A program made the translations under genes and the position numbers. From Prostheceraeus crozeri (taxonomy: Eukaryota; Platyhelminthes; Polycladida; Euryleptidae), in the NCBI GenBank assembly GCA_907163375.1, contig CAJQUW010006859.1, positions 62,001 through 126,000 on the forward strand: a stretch of 64,000 nucleotides of DNA. The letters are read 5' to 3'. Below, piece after piece: positions 10,590 to 21,045 of the stretch (the first letter of the stretch is position 1; the number at the start of each line of letters is the position of its first letter). Under the pieces are notes generated by a model that was not told the DNA's origin, did not search any database, and worked only from the letters and a program-made list of their open reading frames with translations.

Positions 10590-11489
10590 ACATCTCCCAC
10601 CAATCCTGTGGAGGTAGGTCCTCCCGTGTCGAACGCCGGTGCCGGTCAAACCTCCATTCCAACATCCTGGTCCTTCTCCGATGATCCTCCGCCTTCTTCG
10701 GGTGCTCAAGTGGTCACCAACGGCTGCTACTACAAACTGGAGTTCTCTCAGCCACTTGCTTCCCCTTGTTCTCGTCCGTCAGAGTCACCCGTGATCCCAG
10801 AAGCCTCCTCACCTCCTGTACAGCCCCTTTGTCGCTCCCATGTCATCATGGGCTCCAAAACGCTGCCCCTTCTCCACCAACAACACCGGACTGCGCGTCA
10901 GCAGCCCCAGACCCGTCGAAACTGTCCTCCTCCCAGCCGTTCGTTCAGCAAAGACGACGGATATTCCTCGATGACCTGCGACCCTTCCTCTCCCATCTCC
11001 TCTCGCCGAGAACTCACCACTGTTGGTGAATGTGCTCCACAGCTGGAGGATGATTCCACCGTCAGTGACAACACCACCATTGTGTGCGCACATCCGATGG
11101 AAACCAGTACAGGCACCGCTCAGTCTGCAGACGATTTGGAGTTGGACACCATCCGTCCGGAGCCGGAGAAGCGGCAGCTGGAGGAACCAGGCCCTGAACC
11201 GGACCATTCGAAGCGTCTGGCTCCGTCTTTGGACTTGGAAACATTTGCGGTGTTGAGAAGAACAACAGCAGCAGCCAAGCGAATGACAGAATTGTGCCAA
11301 AGATCGGGGACAAGACTGAAGAGAAGCAGCAGCGACTCGGCTCTGTTACCTCTCGTTGACCGGCGCGAAGAATCAGAGACCAGCGGTTCAGGTACAAGCG
11401 GCAGCAATAGCAGCAGTGGTGGAACTGATCGACAGAGGATCAGCGAAATGTCTCTTCAACTCTCCTTCATCGAGAAAGAGCACACAAAG
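10590..11489 (+). CDS. Large Ser/Pro-rich exon of the long plus-strand gene
   Basis: Acceptor gttccattttcag ends at 10589. Donor GTGAGT follows codon AAG at 11490. The 900 bp give 300 residues with no stop, phase 0 at both ends. The frame begins TSPTNPVEVGPPVSN and ends SLQLSFIEKEHTK. Most of it is low-complexity and probably disordered, rich in Ser, Pro, Thr and Glu, with a short conserved-looking motif KDDGYSSMTCD near residue 120 and a basic/acidic stretch (DLETFAVLRRTTAAAKRMTE) near residue 220 that may form a helix. GC is well above the flanks and codon third positions favour C/G. Symmetric phases join it directly to 5776-5916. I cannot name the protein; microtubule- or adaptor-type scaffolds have this architecture. 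Confidence 0.82.
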
Positions 11490-11979
11490 GTGAGTGTGAT
11501 TCATTTTGCAGTAGGACTGCTCGTTCCTTTACGGTCACTTGGTGGAGCAATGACCAAGAGGTCGTTGGCTCTGATACACCTAACAGCTGTGCTGTTTTCT
11601 GTCAATGGAAAATCAGTGCATGTCGAAAACTCTTGAATTTACCATCAGAACTTTTCGAAGTATAATGACAGGTATATGGATGGCCTCAGCAGACGCGAAC
11701 TTCTCTGAGTTTTCGCAAGAAAGGGTATAAAAAATAGCCGCTTGGTGATAGAAAAAAGCAAATATGCATCAATTTATATCTACAGTTACAGCGAAAAGGA
11801 TTCTACAAACTAAGGCTGCTTAAACGTGTCTTTGAGTAAGTGGTTTGACGTTCTATTTCTTGTCATGAGAGAATGGCTGTAAAGAACATCGTGTGTTGAT
11901 GAAAAACACATATTATTCATCAATTTACATCTACAGGTGGGTAGCTACACGTAGTCCTTCACAAAAACTCACTCACTCC

Positions 11980-12240
11980 ACTATTTGACGTCCATTTCCC
12001 CGTCCCCTGTTTCGAGTGTTGGACGTCGACAAACGTCGGTCCAGTCTGACGGCGGTTCTCCACGTGTTCCGATCATGAACGTCAATACGTCCAAGGTTGA
12101 ACGCCTTGAAGTCGGCTTGTGCGCTGTCGCACCACCTCTTCATCGGTTGTCTTCTCCGTCGAATGACAGCTTCCAATGGATGGATGCCAAGCCGTCTTCT
12201 GAGATCCTCAGTAGGAACGCGACAGTGACTGAAAAATCAA
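11980..12240 (-). pseudogene. 3' end of a LINE reverse-transcriptase ORF
   Basis: The minus frame reads DLRRRLGIHPLEAVIRRRRQ then MKRWCDSAQADFKAFNL and DRNTWRTAVR. 'LR.RLGI..I...IRRRRLRW.GH...GRP..RW.D....DL......DR..WR..V' is a typical C-terminus of invertebrate non-LTR retrotransposon ORF2. The central LRWFGH...GRP section has been lost. There is no upstream reverse-transcriptase domain, so the copy is severely 5'-truncated. Confidence 0.6.
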
Positions 12241-12337
12241 AGATTAATAAAATTATAAAATTTTTATATTGTTATCTAGAAAGATAACAATGCCCAAGCT
12301 GCTGCAAGAACAATTTCCTGCCGACTTCCGACTGAGT

Positions 12338-12520
12338 GGTCTCCATGGCACGGTGGTTCACTGCTTGACATAACAATCTTTTGGTCCAGAGGTCGAGTCC
12401 CCAAGTGTCAATAGAAGCTGGTCAGGAAAGGCACTTGGGCTAGAAGTGCCACAACGTTCCGGAAAAGTCTGACTATGTCAGCACTGTTCAAGCTCCCAGT
12501 ATGAGAGAGCGGTGACATTA
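12338..12520 (+). repeat. SINE-A, full-length-like copy
   Basis: Contains GGTCTCCATGGCACGGTGG (A box), GGTCGAGTCCCC (B box), then gtgccacaacgttccgg and aaagtctgactatgtcagc, and ends near gcggtgacatta. This is one of the more complete copies of the family. Confidence 0.82.
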
Positions 12521-12534
12521 AGGCTTAATTTCTC

Positions 12535-12612
12535 CCATGACACATTCGGGGCTCGATCTCCTGACCACACGATCGCATGGCCAAGCACGCAACCATTGAG
12601 CCACGGTTATGA
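12535..12612 (-). repeat. SINE-A head, opposite orientation
   Basis: Minus-strand copy of the tRNA-related head (gtggcacggtgg-like region to ggggctcgatctcc), lying immediately beside the plus-strand copy so that the two form a tail-to-tail inverted pair. Confidence 0.65.
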
Positions 12613-13233
12613 CACTGATTGGCTCTCAATAAAGTATCTGAATTTTCGTTGGACAAGCGCGTTTACTGAAGCCCAATGCCTGTCACTCCACAGACTTGAT
12701 TCACCTGCATTTTTTGATATGCTGACCGGAATGTGAACTCGTTTTTGAAACGATTGCAACTTATAGCCAGTTAAAATGTGCTTCGCTGTAGATTGTCTTG
12801 ACTAATAGCCGTGAACTTCCATGTTGCGGTCTCATTGCCAAGATCGGGTAATTATCCCGTAATTGTTGAAGAAAGTCAAAACTTTCAATAACATTGAATT
12901 ATTCTCTACCTTTCTGCAAAATGATTTTCAACACTCACTTGTTTCCTGAATAATTAAATACTTGGGAAAATCAGTTCTCGTTGAAGTTTATATCATCATT
13001 ATTACATAAATTTAGCTCATTCCTTCCAAGCAGTTCCTCTATTCCAACGGGATTTGTCGACGTGAAAGCAAGCTAACAAACATTAGGAAACTTGACAATG
13101 CAAATTCCATTATTCATTGTGCTGATTTTATATTACTGAACGTTTTCTGATATTTTTCCATCTGGTTCACATCTACCTTTGTTATCGTAGTGTTCGACTT
13201 AGTTTCCGAAATTTAGCGTAGTCGGTACCCAAT
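12613..13233. other. Intron, nothing recognised
   Basis: AT-rich sequence with no coding or repeat signature that I recognise. Confidence 0.4.
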
Positions 13234-13858
13234 AGTCCGGCAGCCGGAACGAGTCTCTGCAGTGAGCGAGGCCGAAAATGAGAAATGGTAATCCAATGGG
13301 ACGCAGACTGAAGTTTTTCGTTAAAATGAAGCTTTCTATGTTTTCTTTCTCTACTGAAGGACATTGAGTCTACAGTCATAATTTTCGTCATGAAATGAAC
13401 TTCAGGTCATTTCCTATCATGTGAATGTGATGTTATCATGCTTCCGATCAGCGATGTATGCGACCATTGGGTTCAATGTGGATAAAGTGGGTCAACTTGT
13501 TGGTGTTTGCCGATAGGAGGAGGCTTGCCAAATCTGAAGTTGCTAAGCTTCATAGATAAATATTGATGAACGCGATAAGAAATGACCTGAAGACATATCA
13601 TACCGACAATTATGCCTCTAGACTTGCTACTTTTCAGTTTATAAGGGAAAACATTAAAAATTTCAGTTTTGTCAAAGAATGCAATCTGCGTCCCATTGGA
13701 TTAACATGTGTTTTTCTTTGATCGTGTCTGACAAGAAGAGGAACTAACTAGAACTCGACAGACGTGCAGATTCGTAGTATGCATAGTGTGCACATCATTC
13801 TGTGAAAGTCTCATTTTCGGTCTCCTTCCCTGCAGAAACTCGTTCTGGCTGCCGGACT
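13234..13858. mobile_element. Foldback element with AGTCCGG termini
   Basis: The left end AGTCCGGCAGCCGGAACGAG and the right end ...CTCGTTCTGGCTGCCGGACT are inverted repeats of about 50 bp (including CTGCAGNGANCGAG and CCGAAAATGAGA). A second inverted pair lies inside (atccaatgggacgcag and ctgcgtcccattggat). Length is 625 bp with no coding capacity. No clear target duplication. Related copies are at 9985-10275 (right half) and 46625-47371. Confidence 0.8.
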
Positions 13859-14218
13859 GCAATATTTATATTGATATGAATGATTGGAAGCTACTCTCGA
13901 ATAGTTGCTACAATCAAACATTGTATTATCGTAATGCCTTCCGTGCATTTGGCTATAGTCTTAAATGGTGGTTGCTTTTGGAATGAATGCAATACTGATA
14001 ATTTCAAGAGTTTTGGTTTTTGATTTCTACAGTTCAGTGATTTGAACTTGCATCTCTTCATGTAGATGAAAATGCCGAGTGTGTCGACTCCCGAAATCAT
14101 ATGAAATCATTTCAATGACGAACAGACCCATAATCTAGCATAAACCTTGAGATATAGTGTGGCACTTCGCAAATGGATTTCAAAATAATGGCGGGTGTTT
14201 ATCGAGGAGATAGACTAA

Positions 14219-14312
14219 TAGGATTTTATAACCGTCGTAATGTCGATGAAATGTCAAGACTGCACACAATAAGTCGACTTTTCATCGACATTACGACGGT
14301 TATAAAATCTAT
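14219..14312. repeat. Hairpin with about 33-bp arms
   Basis: The left arm attttataaccgtcgtaatg...gatgaaatgtc (14223-14255) and right arm (14276-14308) are reverse complements with one mismatch, separated by about 20 bp. If transcribed, it would fold into one long stem. The size is within the range of microRNA precursors, but near-perfect pairing suggests a recent inverted duplication. Confidence 0.85.
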
Positions 14313-14406
14313 TGCTAAATACAAGCTACATTGATTTTTCGATTTTAAGTTTTCTCGAAGTTTCTTTGATGAATTCTGAATTGAGAACAAAAGTCTGTCG
14401 TAGTAC

Positions 14407-14672
14407 TGAATATCCAAAGAGAATGACAGCGATTAACTCAATGAAAGACACCAACACCCTTGATTCCCCGACCGCACTCGCCTGACCCAGGAATCGAACC
14501 AAAGTCCGTGGTGGAGATGGACTTGCACCTTCTTCACTAGGCCACGCTGACGGCACAACAGGAATGCGAGTGAAGGCAGAAGTCATCTCCAAGTGATGCC
14601 GACAGCATATTGTCCTATTATTATTGACAGAATGTTTCCTGCATTCATGTTGTCCCAGTAAACTGTCGATAT
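14407..14672 (-). repeat. SINE-B, tRNA-derived
   Basis: On the minus strand: CGTGGCCTAGTGAAGAAGGTG (A box), then TTGGTTCGATTCCTGGGTC, an exact B box (GGTTCGATTCC), and a tail with gggaatcaagggtgttggtg. A leader of about 80-130 bp precedes the tRNA-like part. Other copies: 14660-14860 (plus) and 41868-42110 (minus). Confidence 0.85.
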
Positions 14673-14860
14673 CACTTGGAGATGACTACTGCCTTCACTC
14701 ACATTTCTTTTGAACCGTCAGCGTGGCCTATGAGGAAGATGCGAGCTCGTCTCCACCGCGGACTTCGGTTCGATTCCTGGGTCAGGCGAGTGCGGTCGGG
14801 GGAATCAAGGGTGTTGGTGTCATTTCTTGACTTAATAGTTGTCATTCTCTTTAGATATTC
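14660..14860 (+). repeat. SINE-B, inverted neighbour
   Basis: Plus-strand copy with agatgactactgccttcactc, the CGTGGCCTATGAGGAAGATG A-box region and CGGTTCGATTCCTGGGTC B box. It stands head-to-head with the preceding minus copy, and their leaders overlap at a gtcgatatcacttggagatg inverted repeat. Confidence 0.85.
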
Positions 14861-15112
14861 GAATTCTGCAATTTCTAAATTGTGTGATTTGAAAGTAAAA
14901 TCACACGCGAAGTTTCTGATTGTCATTCTCTATTAAATAAATCATCAGGTTCTTAAAATAATGCATACAATAAGTTCAGTGCTCGATTGATGAGAAGAGC
15001 TCAAGATTTGATCGGTCTCATTTCATGTCTCCTCACGTTGAAATTACATTTTGTTGTAACTGGAATCAGTTATGTAACTCAACAATAATGGCCAGGAGAG
15101 AATACAACACAA

Positions 15113-15727
15113 CGTATTTCCTTTACTAAACGCCGCAGCATTTATTTACAATCTCCTACTTTTAAGTGCGGCTTTTATGAGATAGCGGCGTTTATTAAAA
15201 TGTATGATTCTTTACATTATTCCAAATTGTATAACAATAAAAATTACAGGTATCATAACCTTAAGGGAAAATTATCAATTAGAGCTGAAAACTCATCTAG
15301 AAGGTTTCTTTCTGCATTACGGATTTATTGATTGTCGACAAGTAGTGGTGGTATGGACGCTGATTGAACACAGCATGAGACTTATTTCTTCCGATGCCTG
15401 TATTTGCGGCTTCCCTCCAATGTTCACTTGAAAGCAGGGCTCGACAGTGCAGCAAACTCGTAGCAGCAGTCAGAGACAAGAACTCTTCTCCTGCCTCTGA
15501 CAGCCACCATTAGGCAACAACTTCCACGCCAGGCCATATCTTAGAAAAGGTTGAATGTGATGCTTTTATTATGTGATTTGTTCTATCGTAGTATAGACTG
15601 CACTACCAGGCAATATCATTGCGCATTCCAGTGTTGTTTGATAACTATCAGTCTTTGTTCTGTAGCTCAATAGATGAGTTAGAAGTCATTGTGATGTTAG
15701 AGGGCGGCGTTTATTAGATGAAATACG
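15113..15727. mobile_element. Element with CGTATTTC...AAACGCCGC inverted ends
   Basis: The left end CGTATTTCCTTTACTAAACG and the right end, read in reverse complement as CGTATTTCATCTAATAAACG, both run into CCGC. Length is about 615 bp with no coding capacity. Target duplication is not clear. Related AAACGCCG sequences occur at 37600-38290. The DNA-transposon superfamily is not determined. Confidence 0.6.
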
Positions 15728-16869
15728 GTAATTGCAAAAATTGCAAGAAAGTGGTAAATGTGCAAGAGAACGTGGTAAGCTGCAAGCACTAAGCCGAGCA
15801 ACTAAGAAGTTATTGCAAAGGGGAATTCGAGAGAATTCACGCCTGCTCAATAGTTGAACGATCCCGTGGATGTGATGCAGTACCGAGAAGAAGTCCTAGC
15901 TGCAGGTGAAAAGTGTAAAAATGTGTGTTTATGCATTTTCCACTTGTTTTATTTCTCAGCCAAATCGCCCTTTGAACATTATCAGCTAGTTATATAACCT
16001 GCTTTCTGGATGCCGATTTCGACGCCGATGAAAGTGTCGCTTAATTGATGGCTGTAAATATCTCTACATAATATCTCATGTTATCAATTTCAACTATGTT
16101 TATTGCACTTGTACCGCAGTCGCGCGTGTAATTGAGATGTCTAATCTCCCGTCCATAACCTCGTCAATTTGGTATAATATCAATTCCCATATCAAATAAG
16201 CGCTTGAACTTGTCTAAGTCGAAGTTGAAAATGCTTGCCATGTAGTCCCTACTTCTGAATCTTTTTCAATAAATGATTTAATAATAAGTTCATCAATATC
16301 AGATGCATCATGAATCAATCATTTGAAGCAACATTATCGCCGGATGACTGAAAAGGGCCCCTCAAAGGTCAAGTGGAAAGTAATTGATAGGGAAGAGGCT
16401 GAATGAAAACGTGTTTACTGCAAATTGCGTCAGAGTTAAGCTCATAATTTCTGCTTTGCTTTCTTTTTTTGCTTGCGTGTGCCTCTAAATTTAGTTTATT
16501 AATTGCAGAAATTTACCGATTTTGAGAGGCGTGGAACGCATGCGCTTTTATAGGCTTGAGCATTTCCAGTCATAAATTGAATGTACACATTTCTTGACCA
16601 GTGCCCTACATGTCGTATAACTTTCTTTGAATGGTTTGATAGTCTTGACAGTGAGGATCTTCAAGACGTTGTCATTGTCCGACCACCACGAACCGTAGGC
16701 TCCGACCATAAATGTTGAGACATCAGCACATTCTACGGCGGCTGCTAGGCCCGCATACTCCCACCAATTTGCATCATCGGCAGCAGTAATTTCCGACGAT
16801 AAAAAGTGATCTTAACGTCAATGAACATCATCTGAACGTCTTTCACCATTTGGTTTGGTTGCTTGTAGG
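15728..16869. other. Intron, nothing recognised
   Basis: No coding or repeat family recognised in this 1.1-kb interval of AT-rich DNA. Confidence 0.4.
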
Positions 16870-17642
16870 CACAGAATTAGACAGGTCGTCTCTTCTTCTG
16901 TTTGACTACAAAGGAAACATTGGAACATGTAACGTAAATGAAATGGCACAATCTGCTGACTAAATACCATAGCAATCGAACAATAAGCAGTCATTTCAAC
17001 ATTAAACACGCCAAATTGTGCAAAGTTTCAGTGACTGTTATCAACCCATAGAAATTGACAACAATAAAACCTCTAGAATGGAAATTATGCTTCATGCAAT
17101 GCTCATTAGCACATATAAATCGCGCAATTTTTTTCATTAGACTGCAATGCCTGTTCTGTATGGGGTAGTTAGAGTCACATGAGTAAAGTAATTCGAAGCT
17201 TTGTGATTGGTGTTCATGCCATCCCTTTCCCCCCGGATGTGCCGCGACCTTCAGTCAATTTCCATTCTAGCCAACTTCAGATAAACAGTTTATTTCTATG
17301 TATCAACCGGATCATACAGCAAAGAGACAGAAGATGTCAAGTTCTTCAGAGAAGTTTGTGAACGTTTTTTCATGCGCCTGCTAACTTTTTTAAAATGATC
17401 GGAAGACCCAACATTATCGAGAAAGCGTTTGCGCAATGATCTGTATTCTTCGAATCTGAAGGAATCGTGGTGATGGGAGCACTTTGAAGAATTCAGAGCA
17501 ATTCGCATGCGGCACACGACAATTTTTCCTATCTCTGCAAGGTATTAAGAATTTCTTCTTGCTAACTTAGTAAGTTCCTGCATCGTTTTGAATCAGTTTC
17601 CACTTCTAGCAAAGTGAGACAATGAAACAATCTAATTCTGTG
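16870..17642 (+). mobile_element. hAT-like MITE family 1, carrying a second insertion
   Basis: Begins CACAGAATTAGACAGGTCG and ends CTAATTCTGTG, matching the intact copy at 41222-41741 in order. The flanks cttgtagg and tttgtagc agree at 6 of 8 positions, a decayed 8-bp target duplication. The copy is enlarged by the 254-bp insertion at 17047-17300: the two host halves meet at tatcaaccggatc once that insertion and its duplication are taken out. Confidence 0.88.
17047..17300. mobile_element. hAT-like MITE family 2, nested, perfect 8-bp duplication
   Basis: Left end CATAGAAATTGACAACAATA, right end AGTTTATTTCTATG. The subterminal CTAGAATGGAAAT and ATTTCCATTCTAG are also inverted. It is flanked on both sides by tatcaacc (17039-17046 and 17301-17308), a perfect 8-bp duplication of a sequence that is single-copy in the intact host element. 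No coding capacity. A sister copy is at 45067-45322. Confidence 0.93.
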
Positions 17643-18699
17643 TTTGTAGCAATATGCGTTAATCAGCCGATGACCGGCCGGTGTCACCGACCAGTCCCGA
17701 TTCGATGCCAAACACCGTGGTGTCTTCAGCTCCTCGGCGCGGACAGTGACAAGCAGCAATATAGGAGATGAGGAGGCTTGTTCAGAGCTGAATTTGTATA
17801 CAAATGTTATCTTGTTGCTTGTCATTCCTTTTTTGATGATTTGTAAGATATCATTATGGGAATATTTAAGAAGAAGCATGACGTAGCAGATAAAGTAATT
17901 TTGAATTTTAAAGGTTTATATTCTCAAAACATGACGGGCCTTTGGCGTCCTTCGGCATCTGAGGTTGATTGTAACGATCGTTCAATTTTTCTGTTTTCCC
18001 GGGAGATTGTCACAATTAGTTGTATTGCAAAACGTGGAGTATCCTAGAGCTTGCTCAATTACGTGATTAGACTTATGTGATTAGAATTACGCGTATCATT
18101 TCATTAAAAATATGTAATGCGTGTCAACTGTTAATGTTGTAAAGAAAAACCTCACCTACACATCAGTAATAGCTTCGCCGGTTAAAAAGATGAAGATTTT
18201 CATTAAAAAAGAAGGTGTTGCAGATTGACGTAGTTTAAGATGATCGCTCATAAGTCTTATCTAATGAAAATTGCGTTTTATCATACACCTTCTTTAAAAA
18301 AGTCATCTTATGAAGAAGTCTTGAAATATGTGTCTGGCAACCTTCCATGTTCAAAGTATAATTATCTAAAAAAATCAGTAGGTAAATGATGTGATTGGAA
18401 ATAGCGACTTTAAAACGTCGCATTGGAATAATTATTTTTATTCAATCTCGTTAGTGATAGACGAAAGAAAGTGATTCTTAGAAACGGAGAAGTTTCAGTG
18501 CTAATTGGCAGTGTAAAATGTACATGTACATGCATGTACCCGGTGAGCGCCATAAATTCCTCAGGCATTTTTATTCATCTTATCAATAGATTGATTGAAA
18601 TTGCAAAATCAAAGAAAGATCGGATGAAGGTTGCACAACCTCTAAGTCACTCATCGTTTATCTGTAATTTTCGACTACCATAGCTCTTAGGCCAGGAAA
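17643..18699. other. Intron with one old dispersed repeat
   Basis: No gene recognised. At 18150-18310 the sequence resembles 24560-24720 in order (aaaaagatga, aaggtgttgc, gattgacatag/gtagttnaga, ctaatgaaaat), a diverged repeat of about 150 bp of unknown type. Confidence 0.45.
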
Positions 18700-18985
18700 C
18701 TACTGAATGCACAGAATTATATTCATCTGTGCGCGCTTCAGTTTCCTAGAAAGGAAGGGCTATATGTAACCTTAATATCGAAATGGCACATCACAGAATT
18801 AGACAACCCAGACGACCCAGACGACTGCCCAGAAATTTTCGTGTTTAAGCTGTGAGGCATCTTTCTATCTTACCGGACCAAACCACATAATTAGATTCAT
18901 CTGCGCGCGTCTCCGGTTTCCTAGAATGGAAGTACGATTATATCTGACCTTAATATCGAAATGGCACATCACAGAATTAGACAAC
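18700..18985. repeat. Tandem duplication of about 100 bp
   Basis: The block around 18710-18806 (tcatctgtgcgcgcttc, gtttcctagaa, accttaatatcgaaatggc, cacatcacagaattagac) recurs at 18890-18986 with a 180-bp offset. The shared end runs into the CACAGAATTAGACAAC terminus of the family 1 element below, so the duplication includes the start of a mobile element. Confidence 0.75.
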
Positions 18986-19498
18986 TTTCTCCTTCTCGAA
19001 TGGATAAATCGTGTATCGCTTGCTATTGGAAATGGCAAACAATAAGCTGTCAGCAGGGGACACCAGAGCCAGTGAGAGATGCGTGCGTGCTGTGATATCA
19101 CGTCGCACACACCGAAACACACATCGATGTCTTGGCTAACATTCGATTCAGTGTATGCACTATGCAGTGAGAAATGCCGAGGAGAGGATGTGAAAACATC
19201 AAGTGAACTAATTTTCGTACGCCTGCTACTTTTTGTAATAATGATCGGAAGGGCCAACATTATGGAGAAAACTTGTGGGCAATGATCTGAATTCTTCGAA
19301 TCTGAAGTAATTTTGGCAATCGAAGCACTTTGCTGGAACTCACAGTAATCCGCAAGCGACGCACGACTTTTTCCTATCTCTGTATGGTATTAGGAATTCC
19401 TTTTTGCCCACTTAATAGGTTCCTCAATGTGCCGTCCATTTCGTATTAATCACACTTCTAGCAAACCGAAGAAGATAAACAAAATATTTAATTCTGTG
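18970..19498 (+). mobile_element. Diverged hAT-like MITE family 1 copy
   Basis: Starts CACAGAATTAGACAAC and ends AATTCTGTG. The right half matches the family (gatctgaattcttcgaatctg, caatccgcaagcgacgcacg-like, cccacttaatag). The left half carries different sequence, and no 8-bp duplication is readable. The length of 529 bp is close to the 520-bp intact copy. Confidence 0.75.
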
Positions 19499-19644
19499 AC
19501 TGAATGTCACTTTATTGACAAATTGGAATTTTTTCACGAATTGCAAATGCTAATAGTTTATATCGCTGAGTGCAAATTGGTAATGTATTAAATACATGCA
19601 GCAGACAACGGAGCAGAGATTAAAGCAAACTGTCTCTTCAGTGT

Positions 19645-19830
19645 TTCAACGTCACTACACCTTCCTGGGGGGTTGGACGGTGCTGATTTAGTCACACTTC
19701 TCTGGAGCGTTGTAGTACTTTTAGTCCGGATGTCCTTTCTGCCGACTTCCAATGACAGCTTCGGGACTCGACCCCTGAACCAAAAGGTCACACGGCCAAG
19801 TACATAACCCCTGTGCCACTGAGACCACTG
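19645..19830 (-). repeat. SINE-A, minus strand
   Basis: Reverse complement contains gtctcagtggcacagggg (A box), ggtcgagtcccgaag (B box), gacatccggactaaaagt and the gctgatttagtc tail region. It is a near-complete copy. Confidence 0.82.
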
Positions 19831-20964
19831 CTGCATGTATATTATTATTACATTGTACAGTATAACTTTTAGAAAACTTGCTATTAGTAAATATAATCTA
19901 TGCCTCCATTGACATGCGTATCTCATTGAAAGGCGTTCCTTTTTCAATTGCGTCACAGAATAAGGCAGCACATAAAAACATGAAATAACAAAAGGGCTTT
20001 TGACACCATTCTTTTTGTAATTTTCCTCCGTAATTCCATCTTGTGTGAATTGGGATTCAAGTACTCCGCTTTGCTCTTGCTTACGGAATCTCATTCAACA
20101 CGTAATCGATTGCGCTTATTTGATTCTTTAGATTGTTGTTATTAGAATCAATTGATTGATGAACAAACTACGTTTTTTGTCACCATTTGCTAACATATAA
20201 AAGGTTCAAACAGATTCTCCAGCCAGCTGCATGCCCAGAAGATATTTTTCAAACTTTTCCTCGTCGCCTTCATCCTTTCTGACCAAAACACTTCAATAAA
20301 TCACTTCTGTATTCGGAAAGAAAGGTCAGAATGTATATATTTTCATCTCCTGCTTTCCTTTCATTCGAAGATGACACCGTCGTCAAGTGTTTTTATTCTT
20401 AACCCCTGACTTAACCTTTCCGGAATGTAGATTTAAGTGCATCGTCCGCCAATTCCATCATTCAACACATTGTCTACAAATATTTATTCAAATTCCTGCC
20501 TCTCTGAGCGCACCTGATGGAAGGCGCGACTGACGTTAAAGACTACACCTTTAGATCAGCGACAGATCCGTCTCTATGACTCAGCAATACACTCCTCAGC
20601 TCCTGCACAGCACTTTTCGTGTTTTGATAATTAGCAAAGACAATGAGAAAGTCTTCTGAGAGCTGTTGGACAGATAATCAACTGTGAATAGAAAATCAAT
20701 AGAGAATTTCTTACTGTTCAAATTAGTGGGTCATTACTTTATTATGATTCTTCTTTGCATGCGGTTACGTCACAGTGAGTGAGATGGAACGTTTATGTAA
20801 CTCTGGAGAGGTTGTGCGAAGACAGAAGTCTTTAAGTCTTAAAGTACAGCGCCACGGGATGACATTAAGCTACCGGTTCTTCAAGCAATAATCCAATTTG
20901 TAGAGATCTGGTGTTGACAATGAATGAAATGGATAAACTTAAGATCAATTTGTCATGCAGGGGA
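19831..20964. other. Intron, nothing recognised
   Basis: The open frame overlapping the SINE at 19588-20094 is fortuitous. No other signature seen. Confidence 0.4.
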
Positions 20965-21045
20965 TGTGCGGCTGGTAGGGCTTGAGCCTGCGACCACCCA
21001 GATCATCTACGGAGGCATGCTGCTCTCACCCTGTGGTTCTCGATG
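20965..21045 (-). repeat. tRNA-like sequence (probable SINE head)
   Basis: On the minus strand: an A-box-like agggtgagagcag, then ggtcgcaggctcaagccctac, which resembles a T-arm/B box. No matched acceptor stem, so it is more likely a SINE relic than a tRNA gene. Confidence 0.4.

Noticed and set aside
10809..11407. Open frames on the minus strand and in other plus frames across the large exon
   Set aside because: Shadows caused by the GC-rich, stop-poor composition of the exon. The frame beginning TSPTNPVEV has matching splice phases on both sides.
14407..14860. tRNA genes suggested by exact GGTTCGATTCC boxes
   Set aside because: Three copies share long non-tRNA leader and tail sequences; no cloverleaf.
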